Assembly: GCA_002414205.1 (NCBI GenBank)
Contig: DHYQ01000092.1
Span: 3,297 to 13,685, forward strand
DNA length: 10,389 nucleotides
Direction of reading: 5' to 3'
From: Gallionellaceae bacterium UBA5126
GTDB lineage: Bacteria; Pseudomonadota; Gammaproteobacteria; Burkholderiales; Gallionellaceae
Shown here: positions 1 to 4,590 of the stretch, in pieces
Numbering within the stretch: position 1 is the stretch's first letter
How the letters are laid out: each line of letters opens with the position of its first letter
Program-made: the position numbers and the translations under genes
The notes under the pieces: model-generated
Databases searched by the model: none
Told to the model about the DNA's origin: nothing
Seen by the model: the letters and a program-made list of their open reading frames with translations, nothing else

Positions 1-447
1 ATCGCCCACGACATCAGCGCGTACAGCTTCCCCGCACTGGTCAAGGCCGCCATGCCGATGATGGAAGGCCGTCAGGCCGCCGTGCTGGCGTTGAGCTATC
101 TGGGCGCGATTCGCACCATGCCGCACTACAACGTCATGGGGCTGGCCAAGGCCAGTCTGGAAGCCAGCGTGCGCTATCTGGCCATGGAACTGGGCCGCAA
201 GGGTATCCGCGCCAACGGCATTTCCGCCGGGCCGATCAAGACCTTGGCGGCAGCCGGGATTGGCGATTTTGCCAAGCTGTTGAACTACAACGAGAAGCAT
301 GCCCCGCTCAAGCGTAACGTGACGATTGAGGAAGTGGGTAATGCGGCGGCGTTCTTGTGCAGTGACTTGGCCAGCGGCATTACCGGTGAAATTACCTATG
401 TGGATGGTGGCTTCAATACCACGGCGCTGGGAACTACAGAGCCTTAA
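1..447 (+). CDS. fabI: Enoyl-[acyl-carrier-protein] reductase (NADH) FabI, C-terminal part (5' end outside window)
   Basis: FabI reduces the trans-2-enoyl-ACP double bond in the last step of each fatty-acid elongation cycle, in the cytoplasm. Frame 1 is open from the first base; about 148 residues are visible, matching E. coli FabI from about residue 114 of 262 to the C-terminus. The short-chain dehydrogenase/reductase active site is present. Visible residues Tyr33, Tyr43 and Lys50 have the same spacing as E. coli Tyr146, Tyr156 and Lys163, within SYLGA and [10 protein letters not shown]. Further family blocks follow: [11 protein letters not shown] (substrate-binding loop), [10 protein letters not shown], and the C-terminal ITGE-x5-DGGF. 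The frame ends in tandem TAA stops (445-450) and is followed by an intrinsic terminator, so this is the last gene of its transcript. Nothing suggests damage. The identification is firm; only the N-terminal NAD-binding part is missing, because of the window edge. Confidence 0.96.
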   Translation: MAHDISAYSFPALVKAAMPMMEGRQAAVLALSYLGAIRTMPHYNVMGLAKASLEASVRYLAMELGRKGIRANGISAGPIKTLAAAGIGDFAKLLNYNEKHAPLKRNVTIEEVGNAAAFLCSDLASGITGEITYVDGGFNTTALGTTEP

Positions 448-471
448 TAAGCTGATTTTTAAGTCATATTT

Positions 472-509
472 AAAACCACCCCTATTTCGGGGGTGGTTTT
501 GTGCTTTTT
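472..509 (+). terminator. Rho-independent terminator of fabI
   Basis: An 11-bp perfect stem (472-482 with 490-500, four A-T pairs then CCACCCC/GGGGTGG) closes a 7-nt loop. A T-rich tail runs to 509. It begins 25 bp after the fabI stop and separates fabI from the CZB gene on the same strand. Confidence 0.9.
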
Positions 510-613
510 GATAACCCGAAAGTGTTTATGTCCGAATAGTTTGCTATGCTATGTGCGCTAGTTAAAAGTAAGTGGCATGCGTTGGTGGTAGCGTTTCGAG
601 AGACTACAGGACT

Positions 614-619
614 AAGGAG
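614..619 (+). promoter_or_regulatory. Shine-Dalgarno AAGGAG fixing the CZB gene start
   Basis: A near-consensus AAGGAG lies 7 nt before the ATG at 627. It is only 1 nt before the in-frame ATG at 621, and the more upstream in-frame ATG at 546 has no such site. It therefore favours 627 as the start. Confidence 0.75.
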
Positions 620-626
620 AATGAAA

Positions 627-1094
627 ATGGCGGGTTGGTGGAGTTCATTTTTTGGCAAGAACGAAAAAGAGCCAGAATTTGTGTCGAGTGGCGATACGGA
701 AGAAATTAATGGGTTGAATTTCAAGACGGCGCTGGAGGCACATTTAAAATGGAAAGTGCGGCTGATGGGCGTGATTGATGGCACCAGTACTGAGGTGATT
801 GACCCCAATGTCGTGTCGCGCGATGATCAATGTGTTTTGGGTAAGTGGCTGTATGGCGAGGGCGCAGCCCGATTCAAGGAACAGGCGGGTTTCCAGAGTG
901 TGGTGACGGCACATGCGCATTTTCATAAGTGTGCCGGGCATGCGTTGAGCTTGGCCCTGGATGGTCACACCAAGGAAGCTGCGGCAGAAGTGACCGGCGG
1001 GGCATACGCCAAGGCATCGCTGGAGGTTTCGCGTCATCTGATGCGTTTGTGGCGTGATTTGGGTCTGGAGCGGGAAAGTCAGCAAAAATCCTGA
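627..1094 (+). CDS. Stand-alone CZB (chemoreceptor zinc-binding) domain protein
   Basis: The product is a 155-residue soluble protein consisting almost entirely of one CZB domain (about residues 28-145) after a short N-terminal MAGWWSSFFG segment. CZB domains are four-helix bundles that bind zinc through a 3His/1Cys set. They usually regulate chemoreceptors or diguanylate cyclases such as E. coli DgcZ. The predicted ligands are His39 (EAHLKWKVRL), Cys69 (DQCVLGKWLYGEG), and His96 and His100 (AHAHFHKCAG). Their spacing (30, 27, 4) is what I recall for DgcZ (His22, Cys52, His79, His83). No output domain, signal peptide or membrane segment is visible. It may therefore be a free regulator, a zinc or oxidant sensor (the CZB cysteine is reported to react with hypochlorous acid in some receptors), or a partner of another protein. 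The start at 627 is chosen from the Shine-Dalgarno. It appears monocistronic, flanked by terminators, and its 5' half is more A+T-rich than its neighbours. Confidence 0.88.
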   Translation: MAGWWSSFFGKNEKEPEFVSSGDTEEINGLNFKTALEAHLKWKVRLMGVIDGTSTEVIDPNVVSRDDQCVLGKWLYGEGAARFKEQAGFQSVVTAHAHFHKCAGHALSLALDGHTKEAAAEVTGGAYAKASLEVSRHLMRLWRDLGLERESQQKS

Positions 1095-1110
1095 GTCGCC
1101 TGTCACAACA

Positions 1111-1140
1111 CAAAAAAGCGGGGATTGCCCCGCTTTTTTG
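1111..1140 (+). terminator. Rho-independent terminator of the CZB gene
   Basis: GCGGGG (1118-1123), an ATTG loop and CCCCGC (1128-1133) form a G+C core. An A6 tract (1112-1117) on the 5' side pairs with a T6 tract (1134-1139), giving a stem of about 13 bp. The A and T tracts could also let it work on the other strand. It lies 16 bp after the CZB stop and shows that the next gene must have its own promoter. Confidence 0.92.
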
Positions 1141-1173
1141 TTGCCATGGTCGCCATCACCTTGGGCAACAGGC

Positions 1174-1179
1174 TAGAAT
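1174..1179 (+). promoter_or_regulatory. Candidate -10 element (TAGAAT) for the tpsB operon
   Basis: TAGAAT matches the sigma70 -10 consensus at 5 of 6 positions and lies between the CZB terminator and the tpsB start. No good -35 is visible at 16-18 bp upstream. The context (gctagaatccgc) resembles the perfect TATAAT before leuS (gctataatgcgc), and in both cases the hexamer ends 33 nt before the proposed ATG. This supports it only weakly. Confidence 0.35.
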
Positions 1180-1211
1180 CCGCACTTCGCCCCATTTTCG
1201 GTATTGATTTT

Positions 1212-2963
1212 ATGTTCCCGCATTCCGTCCACATACGCCGTTATCTGGTGTGTGTCTGCTGCTTGGTTACGGCGCCTGCCTGGGGCGTAGTGCCGGATGC
1301 TGGCTTGTTGCGCCAGCAGATCGAGCAGGCGGATTGGTGGTTGCCGCCAGAGCGGGTTGATTTGCCTGCGCCGCTTGCGCCGCTGCCCCAAATGGCGGTG
1401 TGGCCTTTAAGTCCCGCAGCGCCTCTGCCTGCAGCACTTCCTGCGCCATTGCCCATTCCGGTGGGTACGCGTTTGCAGGCGCAGGGATTTTTGTTCGAGG
1501 GTAATCGACAGTTGTCCGCGCAGCAGTTGGCACCGGTCGTGGCGGCTTATTTGCATCGCCCCTTGCATTTTGAGGATTTGGCGGCGTTGGCGCGGGCGGT
1601 GGAGCAGGCTTATCGCGCTGCTGGTTGGGTGGCACGGGCCTATTTGCCACAGCAGGCGGTGGCGAACGGCGTGTTGACGATACGGGTCGTTGAGGCTGGG
1701 CTGGGGCAGGTGTGGCAGGAAGCGCTTGTGCCCATGCGCCTGGCGCCGGAGCGTGCGGGTGCTTATGTCTCCACGGCACAGCAATTGGGGCAGCCGATAC
1801 AAGTCGCTGATCTGGCGCGCGGCAGTTTGTTGCTGGGGGATGTGTTGGGTATGCCGGTAGGTGTTAGCTTGCGCCAAGGGGCAACCCCGGCCCTGACGGA
1901 TGTGGTGTTACGGCTACCGCCACGCCCTTGGTGGGTAGGTGAGGTAGCGTGGGACAATGGAGGCGTGTTTGCAACTGGTGCGCAGCGGGTGCAGCTCGGT
2001 GGGCGTGCTTGGAGTTGGTCGTCACGGGGGGACTGGGTGCAGGCACATGCATTGCTGACCGAGGGCAGTGATTATGTGCGCTTGGGGTATTTGCAAGCCG
2101 TCGGTCATACCGGCCTGCGTCTGGGGATGAATGCCACGATGTTGCAGTATCGTCTGCTGACCCCGCTGGGGAATGTTATGGCGGGCAGTGGACATTCGGA
2201 CAGCTTGGGGCTGGAGGCCATGTATCCGCTGCGTCGCACCCGGCGCGACAACCTTAATCTGCGCTTTTTGTACGATTACAAGCATTTTGATAATCAGCAA
2301 AATGCTGTGCCGCTGAGTCGCTATCGTATTCAAACGTGGTCCGCCGGGGTGCAAGGCGAGCGTGAATTGGCCGTCGGTCAAGCGTGGGCTTACAGCGTGC
2401 AGTGGACGCGCGGGTTGGTTGATCTGGACGGCTCACCCAATCAGATGCTGGATGCAGCGACGACGCGGGTGGCTAATGGCTTCAACCGTTGGCGCTACGC
2501 TGTGAGTTATACACGGGATATCGATGCGCGCAATCACTGGCGTGTCGGCCTGTCGGGGCAGTTTGCCGACAATAATCTGGATAGTGCCGAGCAGTTCTAT
2601 GTCGCAGGGGGCAATGGCGTGCGTGCGTATCCCAATGGTGAGCCGGGGGCTGCCGAGGGGCATCTGTTGCAATTGGCTTGGCGGCAGCATTGTCAGGCAC
2701 AACTGGATTGCACGCTGTTCTATGATGCAGCGGTGCTGCGTCAGCGCTATCAGCATACGCTTGTCGCGCCGCTGTCTCCCAATCGCTATGCGTTGCAAGG
2801 TGTCGGCGCCGCGCTGGCCTGGCAGCCCAGTCCACACACCTTGCTGCGCATGACTTGGGCGCATCGGCTGGGTAATCATCCCAATCCTTTGCCGAATGGT
2901 CAGGATCAGGATGGCACGCTGTCCCTGCACCGTTGGTGGTGGCAGGCAAGTTGGCGCTTTTAG
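1212..2963 (+). CDS. Two-partner secretion outer-membrane transporter, TpsB family (ShlB/FhaC/HecB-like)
   Basis: TpsB proteins are 16-stranded outer-membrane barrels with two periplasmic POTRA domains that export a partner exoprotein (TpsA). The start at 1212 gives 583 residues with a plausible signal peptide (basic IRR, hydrophobic core, cleavage near APAWG at about 25). In-frame starts at 1125 and 1146 overlap or abut the preceding terminator and would bury the signal. A proline-rich linker (about 45-85) is followed by a POTRA_2-like domain (about 88-163, starting LQAQGFLFEGNRQLS) and a ShlB-type barrel (about 170-583). The conserved L6-loop motif appears as GVRAYPNGE (469-477), a variant of VRG(Y/F). 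The chain ends WRF, with the terminal phenylalanine typical of BAM-inserted barrels. There is no clear Shine-Dalgarno. The stop is 8 bp before the next gene, implying an operon. No TpsA is in the window, so the substrate is unknown. Confidence 0.88.
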   Translation: MFPHSVHIRRYLVCVCCLVTAPAWGVVPDAGLLRQQIEQADWWLPPERVDLPAPLAPLPQMAVWPLSPAAPLPAALPAPLPIPVGTRLQAQGFLFEGNRQLSAQQLAPVVAAYLHRPLHFEDLAALARAVEQAYRAAGWVARAYLPQQAVANGVLTIRVVEAGLGQVWQEALVPMRLAPERAGAYVSTAQQLGQPIQVADLARGSLLLGDVLGMPVGVSLRQGATPALTDVVLRLPPRPWWVGEVAWDNGGVFATGAQRVQLGGRAWSWSSRGDWVQAHALLTEGSDYVRLGYLQAVGHTGLRLGMNATMLQYRLLTPLGNVMAGSGHSDSLGLEAMYPLRRTRRDNLNLRFLYDYKHFDNQQNAVPLSRYRIQTWSAGVQGERELAVGQAWAYSVQWTRGLVDLDGSPNQMLDAATTRVANGFNRWRYAVSYTRDIDARNHWRVGLSGQFADNNLDSAEQFYVAGGNGVRAYPNGEPGAAEGHLLQLAWRQHCQAQLDCTLFYDAAVLRQRYQHTLVAPLSPNRYALQGVGAALAWQPSPHTLLRMTWAHRLGNHPNPLPNGQDQDGTLSLHRWWWQASWRF

Positions 2964-2967
2964 GGGA
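2962..2967 (+). promoter_or_regulatory. Shine-Dalgarno AGGGGA fixing the second operon gene start
   Basis: AGGGGA overlaps the tpsB TAG stop and lies 4 nt before the ATG at 2972. That start yields a proper signal peptide. The in-frame ATG at 2933 lies inside tpsB and would put extra residues before it. Confidence 0.65.
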
Positions 2968-2971
2968 TGGC

Positions 2972-4570
2972 ATGAACGGGTGGCACAGCAAATTAGTCGG
3001 CGCGATATTGCTGTTGCAGGGTGTCGCAGTGCAGGCCGCCGGATCCGCAGGCTTGGTTGTCGGTGGGCAGGGGTTGGACAGCGTGCCCAATGAACGGGTA
3101 TGGCAGCCGCCCTTTGGCCCGGATCAGGTGGCGGAAATGCCCCCGCTGGGGGTGGATTTGCCCTTCCTGAATCCACTGGTGCCGCCGCCTTTGCCCGCCC
3201 CGGTGCTGAGTTATACGCTGGATGTGCGACAAGCCGGGCGGCTGGTGCGTCGAAAAACTCAGCCTCCGCCCACTGATGGGCGCGCAGGTCAGGTGTTGCA
3301 GGCATTTTCCACCCCGGATGAGGCATCGCGCTGGCTGGGGGATTTGGCCGCAGAGCATGCGCGCTTGGCCATCAGCAAAGGGGTCGATCCGATTTACGCC
3401 GCCCGCATGGGGGCCACCTACAACCGGGTGCTGGCACATTTGCTGGAGTCGGGGGTGCCGATGGAGGAAGCCTTGGCGCGTGCCGAGCAGGCGTTTCAAC
3501 TGGAATTGAACCAGCCGCGCCAAGATAGCCCGGTGCTGACAGCCGCCAAGGATCTGGTGTTTGCCGGGGCGGACAGCAACAGTCAGGTGGGTGAGTTGTC
3601 CGGTGCGCGCTCGGTCACCGGGGCGGAAACCTTTGATGCGGCGTTATCCTCGGCCTTGGCGCGCGGCTTGGCATTGCCTGAGGCGCTGGCCGAGGCCCGC
3701 ATGCTGAGTGCCCGGCACGAGCAGTTGCTGGCCGCAGAGGCGCAGAATGCCCAGTTGCCGTTTGCCAGCAGCGAACCGAGTTTGCCTGCGCAGTCGCCTG
3801 CCGTGCAAACCCTGTTTCGACAATTGATCGCCAAGGGTTATCCGCCTGAGCGTGCCATGCAGCGTGCACAAGCCTTGGCGACCCCCGTCGCGGGCGCGGA
3901 AAGCGTGGAAGCACGCTTGTCGCGTGGCCAAGCGGCGGTCGAGGGCGACGAGAGTGCGCTGGCATTGCAACTGATGGCGCGACGTGGTTTGACGCCGGCA
4001 CAGGCGGGACAGCGGGTCAGCGCCGTGGTGCCGATTGCCCCGGACACGGCGCTGGATCGCCTGGCTCGCGGTGAGGTGGCGCATGAGGATTTGGCGGCAG
4101 TGCAGGTGTTGCAGCACCTCCCGCGTGGGCAGCGCCAGCGCGTCGGCGCTGCACCGGCACCACAGGCGGAAAGTTTGGCGGAGTTGCTGGCGGCAGGTCG
4201 CGCCGGGGCGCAGTTGCCGGCCAAGGGCAATGTGCCGTTTGATCAGACCTTTGATCGGGCCGTGCATGCGGGTCACTCTCCGGCGCAGGCGCTACAACTG
4301 GCCCAGCGCATGGCACAGGCCGTGCGCTTCCGCTATCGCCTGCCACCGGCCTGGCGCAAGATCCTGGCTCGGCCCGGTGATTGGCGATTGACGCAGGCCG
4401 ATGGTGCCGCATTGCCGGGATGGCTGTCACTGGAGCCGCATTCCGGCACGCTGAATGCGTTACAGGTACCAGAGGGCGGCTTGCCGTTGACTGTGTTGTT
4501 GCACTGGCGCGGACAGCAGCGCGTGGTTGTGCATGATGGGAATATGCCCGCACCGGTGACGGGGCGGTAA
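2972..4570 (+). CDS. Exported repeat protein with C-terminal cadherin/He_PIG-like module, unknown function
   Basis: I do not recognise a named family for the whole 532-residue protein. It begins with a Sec-type signal peptide (Lys7, hydrophobic 8-20, likely cleavage near QAAG at 21-24), so it should be periplasmic or secreted. Residues 45-80 are proline-rich. Residues 130-450 hold at least five degenerate helical repeats of about 25 residues with the pattern hydrophobic-x3-L-x3-G-x2-P-x2-A-L-x2-A. Clear copies begin near 152, 221, 281, 329 and 425. The C-terminus (about 452-521) contains DWRLTQADGAALPGWLSLEP followed by SGTLNALQVPEG. This resembles the LPxWLxFdpxtgtlsGtP core of He_PIG/dystroglycan cadherin-like domains found in large bacterial exoproteins. 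The gene lies between tpsB (8 bp) and the channel gene (20 bp). It lacks the N-terminal TPS domain of a classical TpsA, so it is more likely an accessory or adaptor than the main exoprotein. The stop is followed by a second in-frame TAA. Confidence 0.75.
   Translation: MNGWHSKLVGAILLLQGVAVQAAGSAGLVVGGQGLDSVPNERVWQPPFGPDQVAEMPPLGVDLPFLNPLVPPPLPAPVLSYTLDVRQAGRLVRRKTQPPPTDGRAGQVLQAFSTPDEASRWLGDLAAEHARLAISKGVDPIYAARMGATYNRVLAHLLESGVPMEEALARAEQAFQLELNQPRQDSPVLTAAKDLVFAGADSNSQVGELSGARSVTGAETFDAALSSALARGLALPEALAEARMLSARHEQLLAAEAQNAQLPFASSEPSLPAQSPAVQTLFRQLIAKGYPPERAMQRAQALATPVAGAESVEARLSRGQAAVEGDESALALQLMARRGLTPAQAGQRVSAVVPIAPDTALDRLARGEVAHEDLAAVQVLQHLPRGQRQRVGAAPAPQAESLAELLAAGRAGAQLPAKGNVPFDQTFDRAVHAGHSPAQALQLAQRMAQAVRFRYRLPPAWRKILARPGDWRLTQADGAALPGWLSLEPHSGTLNALQVPEGGLPLTVLLHWRGQQRVVVHDGNMPAPVTGR
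3422..4318 (+). repeat. Degenerate intraprotein helical repeats (about 25 residues each)
   Basis: Repeat copies in the exported protein include VLAHLLESGVPMEEALARAE (153-172), ALSSALARGLALPEALAEAR (224-243), LFRQLIAKGYPPERAMQRAQ (281-300), ALQLMARRGLTPAQAGQRVS (331-350) and TFDRAVHAGHSPAQALQLAQ (426-445). Each looks like a helix, a Gly/Pro turn and a second Ala-rich helix. A sixth, weaker copy may lie near 130-150. The repeats are visible in protein only, not as DNA repeats. Confidence 0.55.
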
Positions 4571-4590
4571 TAATGAATTGAGGATATGAC

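Noticed and set aside
512..538. Sigma28-like promoter (TAAC, 15 bp, TCCGAATA) before the CZB gene
   Set aside because: It was attractive because CZB domains belong to chemotaxis proteins, but only about 3 of 8 and 5 of 8 consensus positions match, which is near chance.
1125..1211. Upstream extension of tpsB to in-frame ATGs at 1125 or 1146
   Set aside because: 1125 lies inside the terminator hairpin and 1146 is just after it. Either would place about 22-29 non-signal residues before the signal peptide.
2433..3326. Minus-strand open frame (297 codons) spanning the tpsB/repeat-protein junction
   Set aside because: It is antisense to two well-supported genes, with a Pro/Ala/Arg-rich random composition.
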